Source: a virus
Strand: one strand, 5' to 3'
IMG/VR virus record: IMGVR_UViG_3300031456_000008
Location: 1 to 46,450 of that record
Length of the DNA: 46,450 bases
The notes beneath the pieces are model-generated. The model was not told the origin of the DNA. It made no database searches and saw nothing but the letters and a program-made list of their open reading frames with translations. Made by a program: the position numbers and the translations under genes. Numbering within the stretch: the stretch's first letter is position 1; the number at the start of each line of letters is the position of its first letter. Below are positions 1-7,055 of the stretch, one piece after another.

Positions 1-127
1 GCCAAGGAGTTCAGGCAGTTCTCAGCCAAGGTCTGGAGTCTGGACCGCTGGGAGCGCAAGAGACCCAAGCAATCCACCCTCAAAGCCCAACGCCGCCAGC
101 TAGCCTGCGCAGGCCCAGCCAACAAAC
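1..127. repeat. 127-bp terminal direct repeat, left copy
   Basis: These bases are identical to the last 127 bases of the window (46324-46450). An exact overlap of this length is typical of a circular or circularly permuted molecule assembled with a 127-base k-mer. A real short terminal repeat is less likely, because an open reading frame runs through the join without interruption. The unique genome length would be 46,323 bp. Confidence 0.95.
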
Positions 128-468
128 GGGCAATCAAGAAAACCTGGCGTAGGGACCAGAGGGCGTTCTACAAGCACCGCAAGCGAATGCTCTGGATTAA
201 GCGCGTCACCCCCTATTACGGCTGCACCCCCAACGGAGGCTGTCACTGGTGGGCGCTACCTGCCTACATCCCGGCCTGCGAGTCTGGGGGTGATTACTTC
301 GTCGGCTTTGCGGGTGCCTACGGGCTTCTGACGGCCACCTGGCAACAATGGGGCGGCTCGGCCCTAGTCGGGACCAACGACGCCGGAGAAGCGCCCCCAT
401 GGGCTCAGGACGTGATAGCTCACCGCGTCTGGGAAGATGTAGGTCCCCCGGGCTGGGAGTGTGCTTGA
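1..468 (+). CDS. Rpf/transglycosylase-like secreted wall hydrolase, 3' part (starts at 46231 across the circular join)
   Basis: The frame is open from base 1 and continues upstream across the circular join to a TTG at 46231, giving about 186 aa. The C-terminal 70 residues resemble the resuscitation-promoting-factor/transglycosylase-like domain: a CESGG motif whose Glu (about residue 125 of the joined protein) matches the family's catalytic Glu, then a YGLLTATWQQWGG-type segment and a closing W-E-C. In the family this fold cleaves peptidoglycan glycan strands. The middle of the protein is very basic (RWERKRPKQ, KKTWRRDQR), which may help wall binding. Two terminators follow. Rpf-type domains are mainly actinobacterial, which supports that host. 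The domain call is good; the start and the exact activity are inferred. Confidence 0.82.
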   Translation, partial: AKEFRQFSAKVWSLDRWERKRPKQSTLKAQRRQLACAGPANKRAIKKTWRRDQRAFYKHRKRMLWIKRVTPYYGCTPNGGCHWWALPAYIPACESGGDYFVGFAGAYGLLTATWQQWGGSALVGTNDAGEAPPWAQDVIAHRVWEDVGPPGWECA

Positions 469-524
469 TATAGTCTCTGGCGAAGTAGGGCTTTGGAGAA
501 AGCCTTCATTGACAAAGCTGTACG

Positions 525-561
525 GGACTGTCCCTCAGTGGCTTGGGGGGCGGTCCTTTTT
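525..561 (+). terminator. Strong rho-independent terminator
   Basis: GGACTGTCCC on the left pairs with GGGGCGGTCC on the right through a stem of about 13 pairs including G-U wobbles. A run of five T (557-561) follows. It ends transcription about 57 bases after the wall-hydrolase stop. Confidence 0.85.
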
Positions 562-598
562 ATGGCCCTTTGATGTTTTGAAATGAACATTGAATCCT

Positions 599-633
599 CC
601 GCTAATATCTGTAGCGGTCGTCTACCTGACGAC
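599..633. other. Two adjacent small hairpins between terminators
   Basis: CCGCTA (599-604) pairs with TAGCGG (612-617), and GTCGT (617-621) pairs with ACGAC (629-633), with TTTCTT after the second. The pair lies between the two strong terminators. They could be a third weak terminator or part of a small RNA or operator; nothing in the sequence decides. Confidence 0.4.
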
Positions 634-645
634 TTTCTTGCCTAG

Positions 646-680
646 GCCCGCCTCTCTCCCACCGGGGGGGCGGGCTTTTT
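646..680 (+). terminator. Second tandem rho-independent terminator
   Basis: GCCCGCC (646-652) pairs with GGCGGGC (669-675), extended by T-G and C-G pairs, and is followed by TTTTT (676-680). With the hairpin at 525-561 it insulates the early region from transcription entering through the circular join. Confidence 0.85.
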
Positions 681-1003
681 CGTGCTAGGCTTCCGAGAGC
701 GCTACGAAACGCTTGCTAGGTGGAGGCGGTAGCAGTCCGCCGTAAGCTACGTCCGCGCGTAAGAACCGGATCTGAAAGATTGACGCTACTCCACTTGCTA
801 AGCTTTTGTTGGACCCGGCGACCCGGCGACAACGGCCCTCAGTTCTGACGAGCTGGGGGCTTTGTCGTTTTAGACCGCCTTCGTAATCGAAGCAGACGGC
901 AGCACAGCCGCAGTGGATTTGATCGTCATTCCCCCTCACCCCCTCTCCTGGGTAGACCGCTTGGATTATCGCAAACGGTTGATCTAGCGGAAGGGGGAGG
1001 AGG
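681..1003. other. Non-coding stretch before the early promoter
   Basis: About 320 bases with no convincing gene. An 84-codon leftward open frame exists, but it has no ribosome site and its product is unlike the neighbours. The stretch contains a short tandem repeat (two copies of CGACCCGG-type sequence near 812-830) and a GTGCTAGGCT at 682-691 that resembles the extended -10 motif seen elsewhere, without a -35. Confidence 0.5.
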
Positions 1004-1032
1004 TTGACTTAGGCTTGCGAAGGAGCTAAGCT
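1004..1032 (+). promoter_or_regulatory. Early promoter TTGACT-17-TAAGCT giving a leaderless mRNA
   Basis: The -35 TTGACT (1004-1009), a 17-base spacer and the -10 TAAGCT (1027-1032) are well placed. Only six bases separate the -10 from the ATG at 1039, so transcription should begin at or next to the start codon. Likely first promoter of the early array. Confidence 0.7.
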
Positions 1033-1038
1033 TTTGGG

Positions 1039-1341
1039 ATGAGCCGAGGGATAGAAGGCGTCAAAGTGCGGCTGCGGGATCAGCGCAGGGAGATAGAGAC
1101 CCTTGAACGTCGTCTCTCAAAAGCCAAAAAGCGACGGGGTCTCCTCATAGCGAAGCTCCGTACTGCTGGCCTCAGCTTGCGCGCCGTCGCTGACATAGCG
1201 GGAATCTCAAACCCTCGTATTTCTCAAGAAGAGGCTGCCGCCAGGAAACGTGTTGGACTCGCCCGGCGTCTGGAGCTAAGCTCTGCCCAGCGCGAAGCCG
1301 AGATTGACCATGTGGTGAATATCAACCGCCTGCGTGGCTGA
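1039..1341 (+). CDS. Helix-turn-helix DNA-binding protein
   Basis: 100 aa. The N-terminal half (about residues 8-40) is a charged helix likely to be a coiled coil (RDQRREIETLERRLSKAKK). Residues 44-65 fit a helix-turn-helix of the type seen in phage and sigma-like regulators: LRTAGLSLRAVADIAGIS followed by NPRISQ, a recognition-helix pattern. First gene after the leaderless promoter at 1004, and likely an early transcription regulator. Family assignment is by pattern only; the target is unknown. Confidence 0.7.
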   Translation: MSRGIEGVKVRLRDQRREIETLERRLSKAKKRRGLLIAKLRTAGLSLRAVADIAGISNPRISQEEAAARKRVGLARRLELSSAQREAEIDHVVNINRLRG

Positions 1342-1388
1342 CCCCAACAACATGAGGACCGCTAAGTCTGTTAGACTGCCCCGTACCG

Positions 1389-1655
1389 ATGGAAAAGGCC
1401 CGGCAGCATGAAGCGCTCCGGGCCACGGATCAAAGGAATAAGCCCTTGACCACGAAGCAAGATATCAAGCGGGTGGAGTACCGGATTGTCGGGGAGCGCC
1501 GAGACGGCACGCCGTGGCAGGGTTCTCCTCAAGCTGGGCCGTCCGACAATTGGGACTTCCAGAACAGCGTCCGTGAACTGTCGCGTCGCAACAACCACGT
1601 CCGTGTTCAAAAGCGCACCGTCACGGAGACCCCCTGGACCGAGGATTCCCCGTGA
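1389..1655 (+). CDS. Hypothetical small phage protein
   Basis: 88 aa, hydrophilic, rich in Arg and Gln, no recognisable domain. It has a basic middle (IKRVEYRIVGERRDG) and an acidic tail. No Shine-Dalgarno site precedes the ATG; an extended -10-like TGTTAGACT lies at 1370-1377, 11 bases upstream, which would give a very short leader. The stop overlaps the start of the next gene by four bases, so the two are probably translated together. Confidence 0.6.
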   Translation: MEKARQHEALRATDQRNKPLTTKQDIKRVEYRIVGERRDGTPWQGSPQAGPSDNWDFQNSVRELSRRNNHVRVQKRTVTETPWTEDSP

Positions 1656-1867
1656 GCACTGAGCAGGATAGCGTGGCCAAGAAAAAGACCAACCGCGCGT
1701 TCTACGAGCTGACCGTCAAGGAACGCGACTACGAGCGCACTCGGTCCGACCGCTTCGAGCGGGAACGCGACGAACTCCTACGAGAGATTCGTACCGTTCA
1801 CGCCAGTAAGGCGGCCGCTGCCGACTCCCCCTGCATCTGTAAGTGGTGTTCGGAGTCAACCCCATGA
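1652..1867 (+). CDS. Hypothetical charged protein with C-terminal Cys pair
   Basis: 71 aa with a GTG start that overlaps the previous stop. Residues 10-50 are strongly charged and probably helical (KERDYERTRSDRFERERDELLREI). The end carries CICKWC, a possible metal-binding or redox pair. It overlaps the next gene by four bases. Function unknown. Confidence 0.6.
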   Translation: MSTEQDSVAKKKTNRAFYELTVKERDYERTRSDRFERERDELLREIRTVHASKAAAADSPCICKWCSESTP

Positions 1868-2178
1868 AGCAGGTACATGACAGCGGAGGGGTGCCAAGGG
1901 CGGCAGTCCGCGCTGAGTCCCAGAAAAACTGGCCGGTGGTGAAGATGCAGCGCAAGTTCCCTGGCCTTCCCCGCCCCGTGTATGCAACGGAAGCGCGCAT
2001 GGACACCGAAACCGAACGCTACATACCTGAGAGCAGTCTGCTGAGCGACAAGGGACTTACGGCTGCAGTCAATGCGCAGAAGGTTGCGCGTCCCTCCAAG
2101 CGAGGCCAAGCAGTTTCGGCCAAGGACGAAGTCCGATACGCGCTAGGGGCCGCAATCAAAGCAGCCTCCGAGCAATGA
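1864..2178 (+). CDS. Hypothetical early phage protein
   Basis: 104 aa beginning at the ATG that overlaps the preceding stop. Soluble, no membrane segment, no recognised domain; the middle has KNWPVVKMQRKFPG and the C-terminal half is Ala/Lys-rich and probably helical. Part of the run of four-base-overlapping genes. Confidence 0.6.
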   Translation: MKQVHDSGGVPRAAVRAESQKNWPVVKMQRKFPGLPRPVYATEARMDTETERYIPESSLLSDKGLTAAVNAQKVARPSKRGQAVSAKDEVRYALGAAIKAASEQ

Positions 2179-2369
2179 GCGACAAGGGGCGGCCCACCAA
2201 GGCCCAGTGCGAGGCCAAAATTACCGAAGCCCGGCGACAGTTGCAGTATCTCCGACAGTCCTTGCGGACGGGCAATGCCGTTGAGATCAGCCGAGCAGTG
2301 GAGGAAGTCGAGCTTACGCACGAAGAAGCCGTTGGATCGGTCCTGAGCCACGCCGACCTTGGCTACTAA
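2175..2369 (+). CDS. Hypothetical small helical protein
   Basis: 64 aa, mostly helical by composition (EARRQLQYLRQSLRTG, then VEEVELTHEEAVGS). No known domain. Its start overlaps the previous stop by four bases, and its stop overlaps the ArsR-like gene start by one base, which points to translational coupling. Confidence 0.6.
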   Translation: MSDKGRPTKAQCEAKITEARRQLQYLRQSLRTGNAVEISRAVEEVELTHEEAVGSVLSHADLGY

Positions 2370-2935
2370 TGACCACCGCCCTCGCCACCCAATCGGAGCT
2401 AGTCAAGATAGTCTCTCACCCCCTCCGAGTCCGCTGCCTAATCGCCATGGCAGAAAGGGAAACCTCAGCCTCCAAGCTAGCCGAGGAGCTAGACGTAAAC
2501 GTAGGCACCCTCTGGTCCCACATCCGCAAGCTAGAGCAAGCCGGAGCGATAGAGGAGGTCCGCCAAGAACCCGTCAGAGGCTCCGTAGAGCACTTCTACA
2601 AAGCCGTCGTACGTCCCTTGACCACCGATGAGGAAAACAAGGACTTCTCCCCCGAGAAACGCGCAGAGTGGGCCTCACGGGTAGTCCAACTCATCATGGC
2701 CGACGCAGCCTACGCAATCGAAGAGGGCACCTTTGCCGAGCGCCCAGACCACAACGCCATCCGCTTTCCTGCCAACGTGGACCAACAGGGCTGGGAAGAC
2801 CTCAGAGACCTAGGCGAGGAGTTCTACGAGCGCGCTCTGGCAATCGAGGCCCAAAGCGCAGGCCGCATGGTCGAGAGCCGCGAGCCCTCAATCCCGGTGC
2901 GGTTGATGAGCATGATCTTTGAGTTCCCTTCTTAA
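2369..2935 (+). CDS. ArsR-like winged-helix regulator
   Basis: 188 aa. Residues 8-85 fit an ArsR-type winged helix: ELVKIVSHPLRVRCLIAM opens the domain, SASKLAEELDVNVGTLWSHIRKLEQAGAI forms the helix-turn-helix, and a wing follows. The C-terminal 100 residues are acidic and helical and may mediate dimer formation. No metal-binding CxC is seen in the usual place, so a metal-sensing role is unlikely. A promoter lies just downstream, so it may control the next operon. Confidence 0.8.
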   Translation: MTTALATQSELVKIVSHPLRVRCLIAMAERETSASKLAEELDVNVGTLWSHIRKLEQAGAIEEVRQEPVRGSVEHFYKAVVRPLTTDEENKDFSPEKRAEWASRVVQLIMADAAYAIEEGTFAERPDHNAIRFPANVDQQGWEDLRDLGEEFYERALAIEAQSAGRMVESREPSIPVRLMSMIFEFPS

Positions 2936-2946
2936 TAATTCTCTGG

Positions 2947-2974
2947 TTGACGCGGGGCAAACCTGTGCTAGAGT
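2947..2974 (+). promoter_or_regulatory. Promoter TTGACG-16-TAGAGT, leaderless, extended -10
   Basis: -35 TTGACG (2947-2952), 16-base spacer, -10 TAGAGT (2969-2974) preceded by TGC, an extended -10. The ATG of the next gene is six bases beyond the -10. Confidence 0.72.
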
Positions 2975-2980
2975 GCGTAT

Positions 2981-3121
2981 ATGGATCGATGGGAACAGAA
3001 ACTTGAGGAGTTGGTCGAAGCGCTCAAGGTATCTGAGCGCAACCTAAACGAAGGACGGCCACCGACTCGCGAAGTCGTGAGCAAGCTCATGGAGCGCTGC
3101 GACAAAGAGGACTTTGACTGA
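2981..3121 (+). CDS. Small acidic helical protein on a leaderless mRNA
   Basis: 46 aa (starts MDRWEQKLEELVEAL, ends KEDFD). Charged and probably one or two amphipathic helices. The ATG lies where transcription should begin from the promoter at 2947, and there is no Shine-Dalgarno site. The stop overlaps the next ATG by one base. No family recognised. Confidence 0.65.
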   Translation: MDRWEQKLEELVEALKVSERNLNEGRPPTREVVSKLMERCDKEDFD

Positions 3122-3303
3122 TGGCTCGGCCGATGAAAGCCCTGGAGGACAAGCTAGTCCGCGTCCCCACTGCATTCGTACCCCGCGAGATCGGTGAGGC
3201 CATCAAGCGCCTAGCCGACGAAGGCAACCGACCTTACTCCCGAGAAGTCCGACAAGCCCTAGAGGAGTACGTAGCGCGGGAGAACGGGAAACGTAATGAC
3301 TAA
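3121..3303 (+). CDS. Ribbon-helix-helix-like DNA-binding protein
   Basis: 60 aa. KLVRVPTAFVPREIGEAIKRLA, then SREVRQALEEYV, follows the pattern of a ribbon-helix-helix repressor: a short strand and two helices, with the strand residues touching DNA. Such proteins act as dimers and often control the operon they sit in. Second gene after the promoter at 2947. Strand pattern fits, but no search was possible. Confidence 0.6.
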   Translation: MARPMKALEDKLVRVPTAFVPREIGEAIKRLADEGNRPYSREVRQALEEYVARENGKRND

Positions 3304-3457
3304 GGCGCTCGACCCAGAGATTAAGGCAATGCGGGCCATCCATCGCGCGTTAAGGCTTCTTGATGTTGAGGCAAAGCTTCGCGTCTCCACTTGGCTACGA
3401 ACCCGCGTCGCGGATGAACTGAATCAGGCGTTCCGCGAGAACCGAAAGAACAAATGA
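3296..3457 (+). CDS. Small phage protein, amphipathic helix
   Basis: 53 aa, overlapping both neighbours. The core AIHRALRLLDVEAKLRVSTW resembles small proteins common in actinophage early regions. Basic C-terminal tail (RENRKNK). No known function. Confidence 0.65.
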   Translation: MTKALDPEIKAMRAIHRALRLLDVEAKLRVSTWLRTRVADELNQAFRENRKNK

Positions 3458-3645
3458 GCGCTCGGATTGCAAGGCTGTTTAACGCTCACGAGTCTTTTCT
3501 GTCTGCCCAGATTTCGGCTGCCGCCGTCACGGGCACCGTAGTCGCCTCGCTTGTTATCGCCGATTCCCCAACCTGGGCTTGGGTCGGTTTCGGGTGGATG
3601 ACGTGGCTGATTTGTAAGACCCAGGACTGGATCAAACTCCGATGA
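3454..3645 (+). CDS. Small membrane protein
   Basis: 63 aa with one or two membrane segments: about residues 20-37 (SAAAVTGTVVASLVIA) and 41-55 (WAWVGFGWMTWLI). Overlaps the genes on both sides. Early membrane proteins of phages often alter the host envelope or exclude other phages, but nothing here points to a specific role. Confidence 0.62.
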   Translation: MSARIARLFNAHESFLSAQISAAAVTGTVVASLVIADSPTWAWVGFGWMTWLICKTQDWIKLR

Positions 3646-3830
3646 CTCGCACTCCACTCCAAGTCACGCTCCCTACCTGCCCAGTTTGTAGCCACGTAGG
3701 CAAGATCCCCTCAACCCCTCAGCGCAGGGACCACTGCACCGGGGGCACCAAGAACCCCCACCGCTCCACGAAGATGGAGAGCAGGCTATTCATGGAGGTC
3801 ATTGAGGACCAAGAGCTGAGGGCTGCTTGA
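3642..3830 (+). CDS. Zinc-ribbon-like small protein
   Basis: 62 aa. CPVCSHVG at residues 13-20 and a later His-Cys (RRDHCTGG) could make one zinc site. Rich in Pro, Thr and basic residues. One of several small Cys-pair proteins in this array. Confidence 0.6.
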   Translation: MTRTPLQVTLPTCPVCSHVGKIPSTPQRRDHCTGGTKNPHRSTKMESRLFMEVIEDQELRAA

Positions 3831-4255
3831 TGGCGCGCGACCGCATCTACATAGAGAAGCGGCTTCCTATCTACGAAGCGATGTACCGCAACGGCGAGGC
3901 TATCTCCGCGCAGCTCTTGGAGGATTTGCGGAACGCCCTCGCCTCAGAGAGCGGAGAGGGAGAGGACTGGCCGGGGGTCTGGATTGAGCGGTATGTGAGC
4001 AACGGCACGTTAACCGGGAACTCCTACTCTCACGCACCGCAGTGGGAAGAGGGTTCGGCCAGTGACCTCGCGCTTGACTACTGCCGCTACATCCCAGAGG
4101 TCGAGGTCATCCCCGCCGACCACCCTGCGGTGCTCTCTCCTGAGGAGGCAGAACTAGCGGCGAAAGCAATTCGCACGGGCGTGTTCGCGAAGACCAGCTA
4201 CTACGCAGCTCTCGCCGACCGCCTCGCCGACTATGCGAAGGAGGAAGACCAATGA
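3830..4255 (+). CDS. Hypothetical protein, shares an N-terminal module with the 7397 gene
   Basis: 141 aa. The opening RDRIYIE and the segment ALASESGE recur in the protein encoded at 7397-7771; the DNA is identical for 22 bases at the start (3835-3856 and 7399-7420). The remainder is acidic, with Trp and Tyr-rich stretches, and ends in a helix (YYAALADRLADYAKEED). No function recognised. The ATG was chosen over the TTG one codon earlier because it overlaps the preceding stop in the usual way. Confidence 0.65.
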   Translation: MARDRIYIEKRLPIYEAMYRNGEAISAQLLEDLRNALASESGEGEDWPGVWIERYVSNGTLTGNSYSHAPQWEEGSASDLALDYCRYIPEVEVIPADHPAVLSPEEAELAAKAIRTGVFAKTSYYAALADRLADYAKEEDQ

Positions 4256-4470
4256 ATGCCGCCATCCTGTCATTTAGCACGACCCTGGAAGTCATCCTAG
4301 CCTTCGTTCTGTTCTTCGCCATGCTCTGGTTCTTTGCCTGGCTGGACTACAAGCACATCTGCCGTCCTGGCCACGTTGAGGTCGAAGAAAACAGAGATTG
4401 GTTCTGGCCACCAAAGGACTACAAACGAGCAGGCCGTTACGTTGGGCCATCGAAAAGAGAGAGACCGTGA
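4252..4470 (+). CDS. Small single-pass membrane protein
   Basis: 72 aa. One strong membrane segment at about residues 11-30 (VILAFVLFFAMLWFFAW) followed by a charged cytoplasmic or external tail with WFWPPKDY. Overlaps both neighbours by four bases. Confidence 0.65.
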   Translation: MNAAILSFSTTLEVILAFVLFFAMLWFFAWLDYKHICRPGHVEVEENRDWFWPPKDYKRAGRYVGPSKRERP

Positions 4471-4730
4471 GCTTCAAAAACCCCGACCTCTTCCCCGACC
4501 GTCAACCCGCTTATACGCAAACGGTTGCTAAAGCTCGCCACAACTACTACGTGCTCAACTTCTTGCACATCATGAACTCAGAAATAACGGCTGAGCGAGA
4601 GATCAAGAACCTCACGACCCTCCGAGACCAATGCAGAGACCTGGGCTTAAGAGAGGCCGCAGACTGCTTCGACACCGCACTTGAGGCAACTGAGGAGGGC
4701 ATGAAGGCTCTCGTGAAAGGAAGGGACTAA
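4467..4730 (+). CDS. Hypothetical protein
   Basis: 87 aa. The GTG at 4467 overlaps the previous stop and has an AGAGAGA ahead of it; a longer frame exists upstream but would overlap the preceding gene deeply. The second half is helical (IMNSEITAEREIKNLTTLRD, then LREAADCFDTALEATEEGM). No family recognised. Confidence 0.62.
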   Translation: MSFKNPDLFPDRQPAYTQTVAKARHNYYVLNFLHIMNSEITAEREIKNLTTLRDQCRDLGLREAADCFDTALEATEEGMKALVKGRD

Positions 4731-5053
4731 TGGAGACCTGGGAGATTCTGGAGAAGGCGTTGGGGCTGATTGAGAACGAGGAGAATTGGTGCCAAAGGGG
4801 AGCCGGGGACGGTGTCAACGAATTCTGCGCAATGCACGCTGTGCACGCTGCGGGAGGCCGATATGGCGACGTGCTTGAGTCACCGGCTTGGAAAGCGCTA
4901 AGCGAATTGGTACTCGATGGCCATCCGATGTTCTTCAACTTGACCCACTCCCACGCCGAGGTCTGTGATCTGTTCAAGCGCGCCATCGCAAAAGCAAAGG
5001 CAGACGCAGGAATCTACCTTGAGGTCCCGACCAGGGAGCGTGTTGAGGCATGA
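4730..5053 (+). CDS. DUF6197-like protein
   Basis: 107 aa. The layout matches the DUF6197 proteins often found in actinobacteria and their phages as I recall them: an N-terminal helix with WEILEKALGLIE, a Trp-Cys-x-x-Gly segment, a central FCAMHAVHAA, and an ending THSHAEVCDLFKRAI that resembles the family's conserved W/F-N..RTHAEV..L..RAI. The function of the family is unknown. Confidence 0.6.
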   Translation: METWEILEKALGLIENEENWCQRGAGDGVNEFCAMHAVHAAGGRYGDVLESPAWKALSELVLDGHPMFFNLTHSHAEVCDLFKRAIAKAKADAGIYLEVPTRERVEA

Positions 5054-5205
5054 GCGTCGGGGACATCATTCTGGAAGCGCTTACGGCCGGAGACCAGGCC
5101 AAAAAAGAGGGCGGGAAGGTCATCGTCTGTATCTGCGGAACCTTTGCGGTGCCCGCTAACTCAACGGCCTGTCCCGTCTGTAGCAAAGAGGTCAAAAACG
5201 CATGA
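5050..5205 (+). CDS. Zinc-ribbon microprotein
   Basis: 51 aa, with CICG near residue 30 and CPVC near residue 44, a four-cysteine zinc ribbon. It starts in the four-base overlap with the previous gene and overlaps the SSB-like gene by four bases. Possibly a nucleic-acid or protein adaptor; no partner can be named. Confidence 0.68.
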   Translation: MSVGDIILEALTAGDQAKKEGGKVIVCICGTFAVPANSTACPVCSKEVKNA

Positions 5206-6071
5206 CCGAGCACCCCCAACCGCCCGCCCCAACCCAGGAGTGGACCGCCGAGTCCGTGCGCCCCGGCAAAGTCTACGACCGCAACGAGCACGGCAAGATC
5301 CTCCAAGCCTTCTACGTGGACTTCAAAGGAGCCGATGGCTTCAAAGCCAAGGGCACCTACTGGAAAAGAGAAGAGGGCAACTCTCCGGAGATCGGCAAGC
5401 CAGCCAACGGCACGATCAGCGTTGGAGACTACGGCTACCGCTTCAAGCTGGAGAAGATGGGAGGCCCGAGACAAAGCGGCGGCGGCTCAAAATCCTGGCA
5501 ATCAGAGCAAGAGCGCGATCCAGAGCGGAGCGCCCGGATTCTCAGGCAGCACTCGCAGGAGATGGCAATTCGTGCTTGGTTTGCCTACGCTCAGGGCGAC
5601 TATGGTGCCCCCTCCGATACGAAAGGCGCTTTGAAGGAATGGACGGATTTCTTCGACGCTGACGTAAACAAAGCAGGCCAGGCCGCAGTTCAGGCCCACG
5701 GTAACGCCACCGAGAGCGCTTCGTCTCCTACGAGCGCCTCCCGTGGGTCTGAGCAGCCGCCAGCCGAACAATTGCAAAAAGCACAGCCTCATGTGCCCGG
5801 TGGAGCGACCGTAACGACTGCTTCACCCAATGACGAAGACGAGCAGCGACTAGACGACGCCCTCTACAACGCCGGGATAAACGACTTCGACGAGAGACGC
5901 TGGTTGACCCAAGCCTGGAAAGGTCTTCCCCTCGACCGCCAGAAAAAAAGCCTTGGTGTGTTGATCGCAGGAGATATCGAGACTCCCCCGAAGACGCTCA
6001 AGGGACTCCAGGAGATCGCAGGCCCGATGCCCGAGTCCTTCCGTCAACCCGAAGAAGACATTCCTTTCTGA
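5202..6071 (+). CDS. SSB-like protein ending in an acidic DIPF tail
   Basis: 289 aa. The protein ends PEEDIPF, which matches the acidic tip of bacterial single-stranded-DNA-binding proteins that recruits replication and repair enzymes. Residues 20-85 are rich in strands (VYDRNEHGKILQAFYVDFKG, KGTYWKREEG) and could be an OB-like fold, then comes a low-complexity linker (residues 90-100 and 165-200) as in SSB. A region at 210-275 looks like a second helical domain (WLTQAWKGLPLDRQK). Known SSBs are shorter, so this is a candidate and not a firm assignment. It is the only replication-related protein I can suggest in the window. Confidence 0.5.
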   Translation: MTEHPQPPAPTQEWTAESVRPGKVYDRNEHGKILQAFYVDFKGADGFKAKGTYWKREEGNSPEIGKPANGTISVGDYGYRFKLEKMGGPRQSGGGSKSWQSEQERDPERSARILRQHSQEMAIRAWFAYAQGDYGAPSDTKGALKEWTDFFDADVNKAGQAAVQAHGNATESASSPTSASRGSEQPPAEQLQKAQPHVPGGATVTTASPNDEDEQRLDDALYNAGINDFDERRWLTQAWKGLPLDRQKKSLGVLIAGDIETPPKTLKGLQEIAGPMPESFRQPEEDIPF

Positions 6072-6313
6072 TGAAAAAGCAAGGCGAAATCTGGGAGTTC
6101 CACAACACGACGCGAGAGACCGTGACGGAATACGAAGTCATGAATTACGCCGAGCACCCAACGGCTACTGAAAACGAGAGGGAGGAAGCTGCTGCCGGGA
6201 ACCTCGTCTTTCTCCGCAATCCCTTGACCGACGGAATAGCCGAAGTCAGCCGAAGGTGGCTGGCGGAAGGCGAGGCTCGCACGCCACATTCGCATTGGCG
6301 GTTGAAGGCATGA
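6071..6313 (+). CDS. Hypothetical small protein
   Basis: 80 aa. IWEFHNTTRETVTEYEVMNYA, then LVFLRNPLTDGIAEVSRRWL, reads as a strand-rich small domain ending in HSHWRLKA. The ATG follows the SSB-like stop by one-base overlap. No family recognised. Confidence 0.6.
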   Translation: MKKQGEIWEFHNTTRETVTEYEVMNYAEHPTATENEREEAAAGNLVFLRNPLTDGIAEVSRRWLAEGEARTPHSHWRLKA

Positions 6314-6717
6314 CCGCCCTTCCATCATCCGGTGAGGTTATCGAGTTCCTCGACGTCGCCGCGACCGAATTGGACAGCCTCGGCAAGCAAATGGAGCAAG
6401 CCTATATAGCCCTAGGCGATGCAGAGAGTGAGTACGAGGAGAAGCTAGACGAGGCCCTTCTACTGGTCGTCGAGGAACACGATGGCCAACGCCTCCCCGG
6501 CGAGGACGTGCGCCTAGCAATGGCTCGTCGCAAGATGGACTTCGAGGTCTACGTGCGCTACCGCAAGGCTAAACGACTGGTCGAAGGACTCAGGTTGAGA
6601 AGCCGCAAGCTGGAGACCGCCGTGGGAGCTAGGCAGTCCACCCTGAAGTCCATGCGTGAATCCATGGCAACCGAAGGCTACGGGGAGTCCGGGAAGACCT
6701 TTGGAGGGCGGCCATGA
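6310..6717 (+). CDS. Coiled-coil phage protein
   Basis: 135 aa, nearly all helical and charged (SEYEEKLDEALLLVVEEHDG, FEVYVRYRKAKRLVEGLRLR), ending with ETAVGARQSTLKSMRESM. In other phages proteins of this build lie beside single-strand annealing or SSB genes, which fits its place three genes after the SSB-like gene. The role is inferred from that resemblance only. Confidence 0.6.
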   Translation: MTALPSSGEVIEFLDVAATELDSLGKQMEQAYIALGDAESEYEEKLDEALLLVVEEHDGQRLPGEDVRLAMARRKMDFEVYVRYRKAKRLVEGLRLRSRKLETAVGARQSTLKSMRESMATEGYGESGKTFGGRP

Positions 6718-7055
6718 GCGCCCTAGCGAGAAAGACGTTGGAGTGGTTGGCTGACAGAGCGAATCATTCGCATGGTGCCGCTGCGATAGCCGAATGGCTA
6801 GACGAACCACTACCGAAGGTTCAGGGTGCTTTGGGCGCTTTGAGAGATATGGGCCACGCCCGCTACTTTGAGGGCCACCCCGGCTCTTGGGCTTGTACTC
6901 GCCAAGGCTTTCGAGAAATTCGCTTTGACACCGACTCTGAGGCGGCACGCTTTCGCATGGCCTTGGAGGCTGTCGCGGGATCATCGCAGAGCTACGAGGG
7001 AAGCGTGGCGATGAAGTCTATCGCTCGTCAAGCGCTCAATGGTGGTCGTGTATGA
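6714..7055 (+). CDS. Winged-helix-like protein
   Basis: 113 aa. Residues 5-65 fit a winged helix: RKTLEWLADRANHSHGAAAIAEWLDEPLPKVQGALGALRDMGHARYFEGH, with a wing near GSWACTRQG. The C-terminal third is a helix. Probably DNA-binding, within the early array; four-base overlaps on both sides. Confidence 0.65.
   Translation: MSALARKTLEWLADRANHSHGAAAIAEWLDEPLPKVQGALGALRDMGHARYFEGHPGSWACTRQGFREIRFDTDSEAARFRMALEAVAGSSQSYEGSVAMKSIARQALNGGRV

Noticed and set aside
685-939. Leftward open frame of 84 codons
   Set aside because: No ribosome site, product unlike its neighbours, and it lies in a region of hairpins and terminators.
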